Numbered from the stretch's first letter, positions 36,165 through 45,339 are shown. The stretch: 64,000 nt of DNA from Rhodospirillaceae bacterium (GCA_006969625.1 CP030885.1:1116001-1180000); one strand, 5' to 3'. Program-made: numbers and translations. The notes: a model not told the origin generated them from the sequence alone.

Positions 36165-36680
36165 TCAACTCTCGTAGGCGATGAGGGTGCTGACCGGTAC
36201 GTCCAACTGGGCGCGGCCGTCGAGGAAACCGAGCTCGATGATGCAGGCGGCGCAGGCGACCTCGGCGCCCTGCTTGCGCAGCAGGTCGATGGTGGCGCGC
36301 ATCGTCCCGCCGGTCGCCAGCAGATCGTCCAGGACGACGACGCGCTGTCCCGGTTGCACCGCATCTGCCTGAACCTCCAGGGTGTCGGTGCCGTATTCCA
36401 GGTCGTAGGTGTAGCTCACCGTCTCGCCCGGCAGCTTGCCCTTCTTGCGCACCATGATGAAGCCCAATCCCAGGTGCAGGGCCAGCGGCGCGGCGGTCAG
36501 GAAGCCGCGCGACTCGATGCCCACCAGCAGGTCCGGCTCATAGGCGCGGATCGCGGTACCCAGGCGCTCGACGGTCGTGCGCCAAGCCTGAGGGTGCATC
36601 AGCAGCGTCGAGATGTCGTAAAAGAGAATCCCGGGCTTGGGGAAATCCGGCACGGTCCGGATATGCGCCTTCAGGTCCAT
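36165..36680 (-). CDS. apt: Adenine phosphoribosyltransferase
   Basis: This 171-aa salvage enzyme makes AMP from adenine and PRPP. The PRPP-binding motif [13 protein letters not shown] (about 114-126) is intact, as are the N-terminal [14 protein letters not shown], the loop residues GIESRGF and the RKKGKLPG flexible loop. Length is normal. Three tandem GTCGGGGGCG-type decamers sit about 20-50 bp upstream of its start. Confidence 0.95.
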   Translation of the reverse strand: MDLKAHIRTVPDFPKPGILFYDISTLLMHPQAWRTTVERLGTAIRAYEPDLLVGIESRGFLTAAPLALHLGLGFIMVRKKGKLPGETVSYTYDLEYGTDTLEVQADAVQPGQRVVVLDDLLATGGTMRATIDLLRKQGAEVACAACIIELGFLDGRAQLDVPVSTLIAYES

Positions 36681-36700
36681 CGGTGGGTCCGTCGTCGGTG

Positions 36701-36730
36701 GTCGGGGGCGGTCGGGGGCGGTCGGGAGCG
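36701..36730. repeat. Tandem 10-bp repeat upstream of apt
   Basis: Three adjacent decamers, two identical GTCGGGGGCG and one GTCGGGAGCG, lie just upstream of the apt start. A fourth degenerate copy may precede them. Copy number could vary between strains and affect apt spacing. Confidence 0.6.
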
Positions 36731-36865
36731 AACGGCAACAAGCGCGACGCCGGCGGCAGCCGTCAGGCCGTTCCGCGCCGCAGCGGCGCGCAAGCTAGCC
36801 CGCCTTGCCGGCATTCCGCAAATGCCGCTTGAACCGCCGACGGCCCGCAGTAGTCTGACGCCGCC

Positions 36866-38197
36866 ATGAGCTACATTCTGCATCGCCACATCGCGCACCG
36901 CTATCCCGTCGCGGTCGCCGGCGACGGTCCCTACCTGATCGACAGCCAGGGCCGTCGTTATCTCGACGCCTCGGGCGGTGCCGCGGTCTCCTGCCTCGGC
37001 CACAGCCATCGCGGCGTGATCGGGGCGATCAAGGCACAGTTGGACCGGCTGCCCTATGCGCATACCGGTTTCTTCACCAACGAGCCGGCCGAGGCGTTGG
37101 CCGAGCACTTGGTCAGCCGCGCCCCGGCGCGCCTGAAGAAGGTCTACTTCGTCTCCGGCGGCTCCGAGGCGAACGAGACCGCGATGAAGCTGGCTCGCCA
37201 GTACTGGGTGGAGAAGGGCGAGCCGCAGCGCACCCGCTTCATCTCGCGCCGTCAGTCCTACCACGGCAACACCCTTGCCACCCTTGCCGTCGGCGGCAAC
37301 CCGGAGCGGCGCAAGCTGCACGAGCCCCTGCTGATGCGCACCAGCCAGATCGCGCCCTGCTACGCCTACCGCGAGAAGCGGCCGGAGGAGAGCGAGGAGG
37401 ATTACGGCCGGCGCGCCGCCGACGCGCTGGAGGCGGCGATCCTGGAGGCCGGGCCGGAGACGGTGATCGGCTTCATGGCCGAGACCGTGGTCGGCGCCAC
37501 CCTGGGGGCGGTGCCGCCGGTGCCCGGTTACTTCAAGCGGATCCGCGAGATCTGCGACCGCTACGGCATCCTGCTGATCCTCGACGAGGTGATGTCGGGC
37601 ATGGGTCGCACCGGTCGCCTCTTCGCCTGCGAAGAGGACGGCGTCAGTCCCGACCTGCTGACCTGCGCCAAGGGGCTCGGCGCGGGCTACCAGCCGATCG
37701 GCGCCTGCCTGATGAGCGACGAGATCCTCGACGCCATCGCCGCCGGCTCCGGCAACTTCGTGCACGGCTTCACCTACATCGGCCACGCCACGGCCTGTGC
37801 CGGCGGCTTGGCGGTGCAGCAGGCGATCGAGCGCGAGGGCCTGCTGGAGCGGGTGCGTCGCCAGGGCGGCAAGCTGCGCGCGGCCCTGGAGGAGCGCTTC
37901 GGCAATCACCGGCACGTCGGCGATGTTCGCGGCCGCGGCCTCTTCCTGGGGGTCGAGCTGGTTGCCGAGCGGGCCAGCAAGGCGCCGTTCGACCCGGCCC
38001 ACAAGCTGCATGCGAAAGTCAAGCAGGCCGCCATGGACGCCGGGCTGATGTGCTATCCCATGGGCGGCACGGCCGACGGCCGCAGCGGCGATCACGTGCT
38101 GCTGGCGCCACCCTTCATCCTGGAAGATGACCAGGTGAAGGAGATCGTCGACAAGCTCGGTGAGGCGATCGACGCGGCGCTGCCGGAGGCGGCGTGA
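36866..38197 (+). CDS. Class III (omega) aminotransferase
   Basis: This 443-aa PLP enzyme belongs to the class III aminotransferases that act on omega- or beta-amino groups. The PLP lysine is Lys269 in CAKGLGAGYQP. SGGSEANETAMKLARQYW, the pyridoxal-stacking region RRQSYHGNT and the Asp of ILDEVMSGMGRTG are in place. It overlaps the BKACE gene by four bases (GTGA), so the two are co-translated and probably catalyse consecutive steps. The substrate is not determined; context suggests a beta-amino acid giving a beta-keto acid. Confidence 0.9.
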   Translation: MSYILHRHIAHRYPVAVAGDGPYLIDSQGRRYLDASGGAAVSCLGHSHRGVIGAIKAQLDRLPYAHTGFFTNEPAEALAEHLVSRAPARLKKVYFVSGGSEANETAMKLARQYWVEKGEPQRTRFISRRQSYHGNTLATLAVGGNPERRKLHEPLLMRTSQIAPCYAYREKRPEESEEDYGRRAADALEAAILEAGPETVIGFMAETVVGATLGAVPPVPGYFKRIREICDRYGILLILDEVMSGMGRTGRLFACEEDGVSPDLLTCAKGLGAGYQPIGACLMSDEILDAIAAGSGNFVHGFTYIGHATACAGGLAVQQAIEREGLLERVRRQGGKLRAALEERFGNHRHVGDVRGRGLFLGVELVAERASKAPFDPAHKLHAKVKQAAMDAGLMCYPMGGTADGRSGDHVLLAPPFILEDDQVKEIVDKLGEAIDAALPEAA

Positions 38198-39048
38198 GCG
38201 GCGGGGAGGCGGAGGCGGCGGCCGACTGGACGCCGATGGTGCTGGCGGTGGCGCCGAACGGGGCGCGCAAGACCAAGGCCGACCATCCCGCGTTGCCGAT
38301 CACGCCGGAAGAGTTGGCGGAGACGGCCTTGCTGTGCGGCGAGGCCGGCGCCTGCATGCTGCACCTGCACGTGCGCGACTCCGAGCAGCGCCACACCCTC
38401 GACGTCGGCCGCTACCGAGAGGCCAGCGCGGCGGTGCGCGCGGCTGTCGGCCGCCACATGGTGATCCAGGTGACCACCGAGGCGGTCGGCCGCTATGCGC
38501 CGGCGGAGCAGATGGACTGCGTGCGCGCGCTGGAGCCGGAGGCGGCCAGCTTCGCCGTGCGCGAACTGGTGCCCGACGCCGACAGCGAAGCCGCGGCACG
38601 CAGCTTCTTTTCCTGGGTCGCCGAAGCGGGGGTGCAGGCGCAGTACATCCTCTACGACGCGGCCGACGTGGCGCGCTTCAACGCGCTGCGCGCGCGCGGC
38701 GTGCTGCCGGCCGGCCCGCAGTTCCTGCTCTTCGTGCTCGGCCGATACAGCGCCGGCCAACGGTCGCAGCCCACCGACCTGCTGCCCTTCCTGGCGGCCA
38801 GGCAGCCGGACGACCCCTGGGCGATGTGTGCCTTCGGCGCGAAGGAGACGGCGGCGGCGGTCACGGCGGCCGGGCTCGGCGGTCATGCGCGCGTCGGGTT
38901 CGAAAACAATCTGCTGCTGCCCGACGGCAGCGTAGCGGCGGACAACGCCGCCCTGGTGGCGCATGTCGCCGAGAGCGTGCGGCGTCTCGGCCGGCCGCTG
39001 GCGACGGCGGATCGGGCGCGCAGCCTGCTCGCCGGGGTTGCGGGCTAG
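38194..39048 (+). CDS. BKACE-family beta-keto acid cleavage enzyme (DUF849)
   Basis: This 284-aa zinc enzyme belongs to the family of the 3-keto-5-aminohexanoate cleavage enzyme. Members react a beta-keto acid with acetyl-CoA to give acetoacetate and a new CoA ester. Visible markers are APNGARKTKADHP at the N-terminus, the zinc motif HLHVRD (about 58-63), VTTEAVGRY, and GFENNLLLPDG near the C-terminus. It starts with GTG at 38194 overlapping the aminotransferase stop. Length is typical (270-310). The keto-acid side chain is unknown. Confidence 0.88.
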   Translation: MSGGEAEAAADWTPMVLAVAPNGARKTKADHPALPITPEELAETALLCGEAGACMLHLHVRDSEQRHTLDVGRYREASAAVRAAVGRHMVIQVTTEAVGRYAPAEQMDCVRALEPEAASFAVRELVPDADSEAAARSFFSWVAEAGVQAQYILYDAADVARFNALRARGVLPAGPQFLLFVLGRYSAGQRSQPTDLLPFLAARQPDDPWAMCAFGAKETAAAVTAAGLGGHARVGFENNLLLPDGSVAADNAALVAHVAESVRRLGRPLATADRARSLLAGVAG

Positions 39049-39137
39049 CAGTGTCACGGTGGCAATCGCGGGGGTGGTCAAGCCCGCCGATTGGGTGTTC
39101 AATGCCGACCGGCGCGAGTCGGCGCCGATACAAGAAC

Positions 39138-39160
39138 GCGAAGCCGGCCAACGGCTTCGC
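39138..39160. terminator. 9-bp hairpin between the BKACE and TAXI genes
   Basis: GCGAAGCCG (39138-39146) pairs perfectly with CGGCTTCGC (39152-39160). It lies in the 295-bp gap upstream of the TRAP binding-protein gene and could end the aminotransferase-BKACE message, but no T-run follows. The rest of the gap shows no gene. Confidence 0.4.
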
Positions 39161-39343
39161 CGCCCGGGCGACCGTGGCGAACAGGAGGAGGTAACTGGGA
39201 TCGAGCAGGGTTTCCCGGCGCCCCTCGGGTGCCGTCGGCGGTGCGGTGTGCGCGGCCGAAGCCGGACCGCGGTGGAGCCGGCGGGACGCCAACAACTCCA
39301 CCCTCGAACGTGAAAAATCAGCAAATCAGGGAGCTAAAGGACG

Positions 39344-40327
39344 ATGCGCAAACTCGTTCTGACCGGTGCGGCCTTGGCATTGGCCGCGGGCGCCTATGTC
39401 GCCGCTCCGGCCGACCAGGCCGCTGCCCAAGAGCAGCAGTTCATCTCGATCGGCACCGGCGGCGTCACGGGGGTCTACTACCCCACCGGCGGTGCCATCT
39501 GCCGCTTGGTCAACCGCAACCGTAAGGAGCATGGCATCCGCTGTTCCGTCGAGTCGACCGGCGGTTCGGTCTACAATCTCAACACCATCCGTGCCGGCGA
39601 GCTGGAGTTCGGCGTCGCCCAGTCCGACTGGCAGTTCCATGCCTACAACGGCACCTCTCGCTTCGAAGACCAGGGCGCCTTCGAAGATCTGCGTGCCGTC
39701 TTCTCCGTGCATCCCGAGCCCTTCACCGTGGTGGCGCGCGCCGACAGCGGCATCGAGTCCTTCGAAGATCTGAAGGGCAAGCGCGTCAACGTCGGCAACC
39801 CCGGCTCCGGCCAGCGCGGGACCATGGAGGTCGTCATGGAGGCCTACGGCTGGACGATGGACGACTTCGCCCTCGCCTCCGAGCTGAAGGCGGCCGAGCA
39901 GAGCCAGGCGCTGTGCGACAACAAGATCGATGCCATGATCTACACCGTCGGCCACCCGTCCGGCTCGATCCAGGAGGCGACCACCGCCTGCGATTCCGTG
40001 TTGGTCGACGTGACCGGCCCGGTGATCGACACGCTGGTCGAGGAGAACTCCTACTACCGCACGGCGACCATCCCGGGCGGCATGTATCGGGGCAATGCCG
40101 ACGACACCACGACCTTCGGTGTCGGTGCCACCTTCGTGACCCGCGCCGACGTGCCGGATGAGGTCGTCTACACCCTGGTGCAGGCGGTCTTCGAGAACTT
40201 CGACGACTTCAAGGCGCTGCACCCGGCCTTCGCCAACCTGGACAAGGCGGAGATGATCTCCGACGGCCTGTCCGCCCCGCTGCATCCGGGCGCGGAGAAG
40301 TACTACAAGGAAGCCGGCCTGATGTAA
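39344..40327 (+). CDS. TAXI-family TRAP transporter solute receptor
   Basis: This 327-aa periplasmic receptor has a signal peptide ending AAAQ (about 1-29) and then [21 protein letters not shown], the TAXI family hallmark. [17 protein letters not shown] and [15 protein letters not shown] follow. TAXI receptors bind organic acids such as glutamate or other carboxylates. A GGGAG ribosome site precedes the ATG. It is followed after 253 bp, including a hairpin, by its fused permease gene. Confidence 0.92.
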   Translation: MRKLVLTGAALALAAGAYVAAPADQAAAQEQQFISIGTGGVTGVYYPTGGAICRLVNRNRKEHGIRCSVESTGGSVYNLNTIRAGELEFGVAQSDWQFHAYNGTSRFEDQGAFEDLRAVFSVHPEPFTVVARADSGIESFEDLKGKRVNVGNPGSGQRGTMEVVMEAYGWTMDDFALASELKAAEQSQALCDNKIDAMIYTVGHPSGSIQEATTACDSVLVDVTGPVIDTLVEENSYYRTATIPGGMYRGNADDTTTFGVGATFVTRADVPDEVVYTLVQAVFENFDDFKALHPAFANLDKAEMISDGLSAPLHPGAEKYYKEAGLM

Positions 40328-40347
40328 GGCATCGGCCTTCTCGGCCG

Positions 40348-40383
40348 GACGGCGGCGGAAGCCTGCGTGCCTTCGCCGCCGTC
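40348..40383 (+). terminator. Intercistronic hairpin between TAXI receptor and permease genes
   Basis: GACGGCGGC (40348-40356) pairs with GCCGCCGTC (40375-40383), with GAAG/CTTC extending it inside after a one-base bulge. It begins 21 bp after the receptor stop. With no T-run it may work as a partial terminator or an RNA stabiliser, keeping receptor mRNA above permease mRNA. Confidence 0.45.
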
Positions 40384-40580
40384 GCCGGGGACCGCATCGG
40401 TCCCGTGCACCGTCGCCGTCGGCGCCACCCGGCAGGTCAAAGCGACGGACCTTTTCGTGGTTACGCGTTTCTTCCGCCGCCTCGCCGGACCGAAGCCAAG
40501 CAGGCGCTGCCGCTCGGCCGTTCTTCCGACCAATCCGCACAATAGCGGCGCTGGCGGGCCAGCCCTGGGGGGATCTGGGC

Positions 40581-43424
40581 ATGTCGGACAGTCACGGCCG
40601 GCCGGCCGGCAAGACCCTGTCGGACGAGGAACTCGCCGACCTCGTCGCCGCGACGGATACCGGCGCGCGCAGCGTCCTCGGGCCGGTCGGCCTGCTGCTG
40701 GCAGGGGTGGCGCTGGTCTGGTCGCTGTTCCAGGTCTGGATCGCCTCGCCGCTGCCCTTCGTGGTGCAAGGCAATCTCGGTTTGCCGGTTGTGCTGAACG
40801 ACACCGAGACGCGCTCGATCCACCTCGCCTTTGCGCTCTTCCTCGCCTTCACCGCCTTTCCCGCGCCGGGCCGGGGGCAGCAGCGCGGTCTGCTGGCCGC
40901 CTTGGCCGCCAACCTCGTCGTGGGCCTGGCCCTGATCCTCGCCGTCCTGCTGGTCGTCGCGCTGCTCGATCCCGACGTCGGCGTCGGCGCTGCGCTCAGA
41001 GGCCTGTTCAGCGAACCGCGCTACTACGCGCCGGCGCTGGCGCTTCTGCTGGTCTGCCTGTCGGCCTCGGACAAGGCGCGCGAGCGCGTGCCGGCCCTCG
41101 ACTGGGCGCTTGCCGGCGTCGCCGCCTTCTGCGGGGCCTACCTCTACCTCTTCTACGATGGCCTGGCCCGGCGACCGGGTCTGCCCACCTGGTACGACCT
41201 GACCGTCGCCGGCGTCGGCCTCGTGGTCCTGCTGGAGGCGACGCGGCGCGCGCTCGGTCCGCCGCTGATGGTCGTCGCGGTGGTCTTCCTGGCCTACGTG
41301 TTCTTCGGTAACTCGCCGGCGGTGCCCGAGGTCATCCAGTGGAAGGGCGCTTCGGTCGAGCGCGCCATGAGCCACATGTACCTGACGACCGAAGGCGTGT
41401 TCGGCGTCGCGCTGGGCGTTTCCAGCTCCTTCGTCTTCCTCTTCGTCCTGTTCGGCTCGCTGCTCGACAAGGGCGGGGCGGGCAACTACTTCATCAAGCT
41501 CGCCTTCGCGCTTTTGGGCCACCTGCGTGGCGGGCCGGCCAAGGCGGCGGTGCTCGCCTCGGCGATGACCGGCCTGATCTCCGGCTCGTCGATCGCCAAC
41601 GTGGTGACGACCGGCACCTTCACCATTCCGCTGATGCGCCGGGTCGGCTTCACGCCGGAAAAGGCCGGCTCGGTCGAGGTCGGCTCCTCGGTCAACGGCC
41701 AGATCATGCCGCCGGTAATGGGCGCGGCCGCCTTCCTGATGGTCGAGTACGTCGGCATCTCCTATGCCGAGGTGGTCAAGCACGCCTTCCTGCCGGCGAC
41801 CATCAGCTACATCGCGCTGCTCTACCTGGTGCACCTGGAGGCCCTGAAGCAGGAGATGGCGGCGCTGCCCAAGCCGGTGATCCATCCGCTGAAGGTGCAG
41901 CTCATGCGCACCGGCATTATCGTCAGTTCGCTCCTCATTCTCGCCGGCATCGTCTACTGGGGCCTGACCGGCATCCAGTCGATCCTCGGCGAGGTCGCCT
42001 GGTTGCCCGTAGTGCTGATCCTGGCCGCCGTCTACGTCGCGCTCGTCTGGCTGGCGGCGCGCGAGCCGGACCTGGAGATGGACGACCCCGACTCCGAGGT
42101 CGTGGAGCTGCCGATCGCCGGCGAGGTGGTCAAGACCGGCCTCTACTTTCTGCTGCCGATCGCTGTTTTGATCTGGTTCCTGATGATCGAGCTGAAGTCG
42201 CCTGGCCTCTCGGCCTTCTGGGCGACCGCTCTGATGATCGCCATCCTGCTGACCCAGCGCCCGCTGAAGGCTTTCTTTCGCGGCCGCGGCGCCGAGATGG
42301 GACGGCAGGCGGTGGAGGGCGTCAACGACCTGATCGCCGGCCTGATCGCCGGCGCGCGCAATATGATCGGCATCGCCGTGGCGACGGCGACGGCCGGCAT
42401 CATCGTCGGCACCGTCAGCCTGACCGGCATCGGCCAGGTGATGGCGGAGTTCGTCGAGTTCATCTCCGGCGGCAGCCTGATCCTGATCCTGGTCTTCACC
42501 GCCCTGATCAGCCTGATCCTCGGCATGGGTCTGCCGACGACGGCGAACTACATCGTCGTCTCCTCGCTGATGGCGCCGGTGGTGGTGGAGCTGGGCGCGG
42601 CCAACGGCCTGATCGTGCCTCTGATCGCCGTGCACCTCTTCGTCTTCTACTACGGCATCATGGCCGACGTGACGCCGCCGGTTGGGCTCGCCTCCTTCGC
42701 CGCCGCCGCGGTCTCCGGGGGCGATCCGATCAAGACCGGCTTCACCGCGTTCTTCTACAGCCTGCGCACGGTGATCCTGCCCTTCCTCTTCATCTTCAAT
42801 ACCGACCTGCTGCTGATCGGCGTCGACTGGCTGGGCGGCATCGCCATTTTCGTCAAGGCGACCGTCGCCATGCTGATCTTCGCCGCCGCGACCCAGGGCT
42901 ACTTTTTCGCGCGCTCACGCTTGTGGGAGTCCCTCGCCCTGCTGCTGGTCGCCTTCACGCTGTTCCGCCCGGGTTACTGGCTCGACCAGGTGCAGGCGCC
43001 GTTCGAGCCGATTCCGCCGGCCCAGGTCTTCGCGGCGGTCGAGAGCAAGCCGGAAGGCGCGCAGATACGGCTGCGGGTCACTGGGCCCAGCAACGTGACA
43101 TTGGGCGAGACCGAGAGCTTCACCCTGGCGCCGAGCCTCGGTCCCCCGGTCGGCGACGGCGCGATGCGCCTGGAGGAGGTCACCGGCCTGCCGCTGGCGG
43201 TCGAGGACGGCAGCCTGATCGCGCTCGACGAGCCGCTGTTCGGCGTGCCTTACCACGAGCGCTGGCAGGACTTCGACTTCTACGGCGATCCGCCGGTCAC
43301 CGTCACCCAGGTGCTGGTGCCGGCAGAGCGGCTGCCGAAGGAGATCTTCTACGTTCCGGCGCTGCTCCTGCTCGGCCTGGTCATCGTCATCCAGCGCCGC
43401 CGCGCCACGGTGCCGGCTTTCTGA
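40581..43424 (+). CDS. Fused TRAP transporter permease (DctQM, with C-terminal DUF3394-like domain)
   Basis: This 947-aa membrane protein joins the small and large TRAP permease subunits, as is usual with TAXI receptors. The N-terminal part has about four to six helices. The large-subunit core contains SGSSIANVVTTGTFTIPLM, VGSSVNGQIMPPVMGAAAF, GMGLPTTANYIVVSS and DVTPPVGLASFAAAAVSGGDP. After the last core helix a soluble segment (about 800-925; ESKPEGAQIRLRVTGPSN) matches the DUF3394 tail, then a final hydrophobic helix. It drives Na+ or H+-coupled import of the acid bound by the TAXI receptor. Confidence 0.92.
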   Translation: MSDSHGRPAGKTLSDEELADLVAATDTGARSVLGPVGLLLAGVALVWSLFQVWIASPLPFVVQGNLGLPVVLNDTETRSIHLAFALFLAFTAFPAPGRGQQRGLLAALAANLVVGLALILAVLLVVALLDPDVGVGAALRGLFSEPRYYAPALALLLVCLSASDKARERVPALDWALAGVAAFCGAYLYLFYDGLARRPGLPTWYDLTVAGVGLVVLLEATRRALGPPLMVVAVVFLAYVFFGNSPAVPEVIQWKGASVERAMSHMYLTTEGVFGVALGVSSSFVFLFVLFGSLLDKGGAGNYFIKLAFALLGHLRGGPAKAAVLASAMTGLISGSSIANVVTTGTFTIPLMRRVGFTPEKAGSVEVGSSVNGQIMPPVMGAAAFLMVEYVGISYAEVVKHAFLPATISYIALLYLVHLEALKQEMAALPKPVIHPLKVQLMRTGIIVSSLLILAGIVYWGLTGIQSILGEVAWLPVVLILAAVYVALVWLAAREPDLEMDDPDSEVVELPIAGEVVKTGLYFLLPIAVLIWFLMIELKSPGLSAFWATALMIAILLTQRPLKAFFRGRGAEMGRQAVEGVNDLIAGLIAGARNMIGIAVATATAGIIVGTVSLTGIGQVMAEFVEFISGGSLILILVFTALISLILGMGLPTTANYIVVSSLMAPVVVELGAANGLIVPLIAVHLFVFYYGIMADVTPPVGLASFAAAAVSGGDPIKTGFTAFFYSLRTVILPFLFIFNTDLLLIGVDWLGGIAIFVKATVAMLIFAAATQGYFFARSRLWESLALLLVAFTLFRPGYWLDQVQAPFEPIPPAQVFAAVESKPEGAQIRLRVTGPSNVTLGETESFTLAPSLGPPVGDGAMRLEEVTGLPLAVEDGSLIALDEPLFGVPYHERWQDFDFYGDPPVTVTQVLVPAERLPKEIFYVPALLLLGLVIVIQRRRATVPAF

Positions 43425-43450
43425 ATGGCTCTGTCGAGGGGGAAGCGCCG

Positions 43451-43879
43451 ATGTACAAAGAGATCCTGCTAGCGGTGGACCTCGGCCACAAGCAGACTCA
43501 GGCAAAGGCGGTCGCCACGGCCATCGAGTACGCCAAGGCCTTCGGGGCGCGGTTGCACGTGGCGACGATCGTGCCCGACTTCGGAATGTCGATCGTCGGC
43601 AGCTTCTTTCCCGCCGACTACGAAGAGCAGGCGCTGGAGCGCGCGCGCCAGGAGCTGCATGCCTTCACGGCGGAGCACGTTCCGGAGGGCGTGCCGGTCC
43701 AGCACATCGTCGGCCACGGCACGATCTATCAGGAGATCTTGCGGATTGCGGAGGAAGTCGGCGTCGACCTGATCGTCATGGCATCGCACCGTCCGGGACT
43801 GGAGGACTACCTCTTGGGGCCGAATGCGGCGCGCGTCGTCCGCCATGCGGCGACCTCGGTGCTGGTGGTGCGCGGTTGA
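43451..43879 (+). CDS. Universal stress protein (UspA family) linked to the TRAP transporter
   Basis: This 142-aa protein has the UspA fold: MYKEILLAVDLGHK start, GHGTIYQEILRIAEE, VDLIVMASHRPG and NAARVVRHAATSVLVVRG end. The ATP-binding loop G-x2-G-x9-G-S/T is only partly kept (LLGPNAARV), so nucleotide binding is uncertain. It starts 27 bp after the TRAP permease gene. A UspA protein (TeaD) modulates the TeaABC TRAP transporter of Halomonas elongata, so a similar regulatory role is likely here. Confidence 0.88.
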   Translation: MYKEILLAVDLGHKQTQAKAVATAIEYAKAFGARLHVATIVPDFGMSIVGSFFPADYEEQALERARQELHAFTAEHVPEGVPVQHIVGHGTIYQEILRIAEEVGVDLIVMASHRPGLEDYLLGPNAARVVRHAATSVLVVRG

Positions 43880-43953
43880 GCTGCGGCGTCAGCCCAGACG
43901 CGAGGGCTCACGCGATGCTGGTCAAGCGGCATTGATCGCGTTAAATCGAAGCT

Positions 43954-44712
43954 ATGCGCTCTCTCGCCGTCGCTAGCCTGCCCGCGACCTGCCGTCCTGC
44001 CAGCCCGCAGCTTTCCGCCCTCCTGCGCGAAGAGTTGGCGGAGATGGCGGACGCAGGCGACGAAATCGTCGATATCTACCGCGTGCTGGCCAAGACCGGA
44101 GATAACGTCGTCAGCGAGCTATTGCGTAACGCGGGGACCTTCTACGAGTGGGACCACTACCCGCCGGGTGACGTCTACGACGCCGAGACGCACGCCCAGT
44201 ACTACTACCATGCCCACCCGGAGGCACAGCGCTTCGAGGGCGAGCACGGCCACTTCCACACCTTCCTGCGACCCGGCGGCATGCCGGAGGGGGTCAGACC
44301 GGCGCCGGTGCCGCGCGGTGACCTGCCGAGCGATCCCGACGACCGGCTCAGCCACCTGATCGCCATCGCCATGACTCCGCAGGGTCTGCCGTTCCGCCTC
44401 TTCACGGTGAACCGCTGGGTGACCGGCGAGACCTGGTACGCCGCCGAGGATGTGATCGCCATGCTCGAGCGCTTCGAGGTGGATCACGCCCGCCCGTCCT
44501 GGCCGGCCAACCGCTGGATTACGGCGATGATGCAGTTGTTCCGCCCTCAGATCGTCGAACTGGTCCGGGCGCGCGACCGCACCGTGGAAGCCTGGCGTCG
44601 GCAGAGCAAGACGGCCGACGTCTTCGAGGACCGTGACCTGGAGGTCACCTCCTTGTTGGAGATCTCGGTCGCCGACCAGATCCGCGACATCAATCGCCTG
44701 CTCGGACGCTAA
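43954..44712 (+). CDS. Uncharacterised His/Tyr-rich protein
   Basis: I do not recognise a function for this 252-aa protein. It has no signal peptide or membrane segment. A central block is rich in His and Tyr (WDHYPPGDVYDAETHAQYYY, then HAHPEAQRFEGEHGHFHTF, about residues 68-107), suggesting metal or haem contact. A conserved-looking LFTVNRWVTGETWY segment and a helical C-terminus with VFEDRDLEVTSL follow. It lies 74 bp after the stress-protein gene and ends directly next to the convergent rhodanese gene. Confidence 0.7.
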   Translation: MRSLAVASLPATCRPASPQLSALLREELAEMADAGDEIVDIYRVLAKTGDNVVSELLRNAGTFYEWDHYPPGDVYDAETHAQYYYHAHPEAQRFEGEHGHFHTFLRPGGMPEGVRPAPVPRGDLPSDPDDRLSHLIAIAMTPQGLPFRLFTVNRWVTGETWYAAEDVIAMLERFEVDHARPSWPANRWITAMMQLFRPQIVELVRARDRTVEAWRRQSKTADVFEDRDLEVTSLLEISVADQIRDINRLLGR

Positions 44713-45186
44713 TCAGCATTCGCGGCAGGGCCGGGTAGGCAGGCCGCGGCGCAGCCAGCCGGCGCCGGCGGCCGAGCCGCGCATGCCTTCCGTCAAGTTG
44801 AAGACCTGGCTGTAGCCGTTCCGGCGCAGCAGATCCGCGGCGAAGGCCGAGCGCACGCCGCTGGCGCAGATCAGCGCGATCGGTTGTGCGCGGTCCGCCT
44901 GCGACAACTGCTCGACGCGGCGAAGGAAGGCCGGAAGGCCGCCGGGATGGTGGATCGACGCGGTCTCGGCGGCGCTCGGGATGCCGGTCTGGCGCCATTC
45001 GCTCGGATGGCGCACGTCGATCAGCAGCAAGTCTCCGGTTGCGGCACGGCTCGCCGCTTCCGGCGCCGACAGGCTCGGCGCGACGGCGTCGCCGGCGGCG
45101 GCCGGGACGATGCAGAGCAGGAGGGCCAGGGTGAGCAGGCACTGGCGCAGCACGGCGGACTTCCTTGCACGATGCAGAGGCGACAT
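44713..45186 (-). CDS. Exported rhodanese-domain protein
   Basis: This 157-aa protein has a signal peptide (about 1-32) and a single rhodanese domain. The active Cys lies in ICASGVRSAFAAD, and the domain has the usual LIDVRHPSEW start and GYSQVFNLTEGM end. It may transfer or bind sulfur in the periplasm. The start at 45186 gives the best signal peptide. A perfect CtrA box lies 56 bp upstream, shared with the divergent DUF2336 gene. Two more cysteines occur at the extreme C-terminus (PCREC). Confidence 0.85.
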   Translation of the reverse strand: MSPLHRARKSAVLRQCLLTLALLLCIVPAAAGDAVAPSLSAPEAASRAATGDLLLIDVRHPSEWRQTGIPSAAETASIHHPGGLPAFLRRVEQLSQADRAQPIALICASGVRSAFAADLLRRNGYSQVFNLTEGMRGSAAGAGWLRRGLPTRPCREC

Positions 45187-45241
45187 GTGGGGCTGGGCCA
45201 CACGCAAGTCCAGTCGTCGGCTCGGAGCGCCGGTTCTGGCA

Positions 45242-45257
45242 TTAAGCTGGCCTTAAC
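45242..45257. promoter_or_regulatory. Perfect CtrA box in a divergent promoter region
   Basis: TTAA, GCTGGCC, TTAAC matches the CtrA consensus fully. It lies 83 bp upstream of the DUF2336 gene and 56 bp upstream of the rhodanese gene, so it may control either or both. Confidence 0.6.
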
Positions 45258-45339
45258 CGGCGGCAAGCAGCATAGCATTTCGCGGGGCGGCCGAATTGCG
45301 ATTTCCGGCGCCTTCGCCCTTGCGCAAGAGGATTGGCGC

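Noticed and set aside
36809..36827. A 7-bp hairpin upstream of the aminotransferase gene
   Set aside because: It is short, has no T-run and is not distinct from background in G+C-rich DNA.
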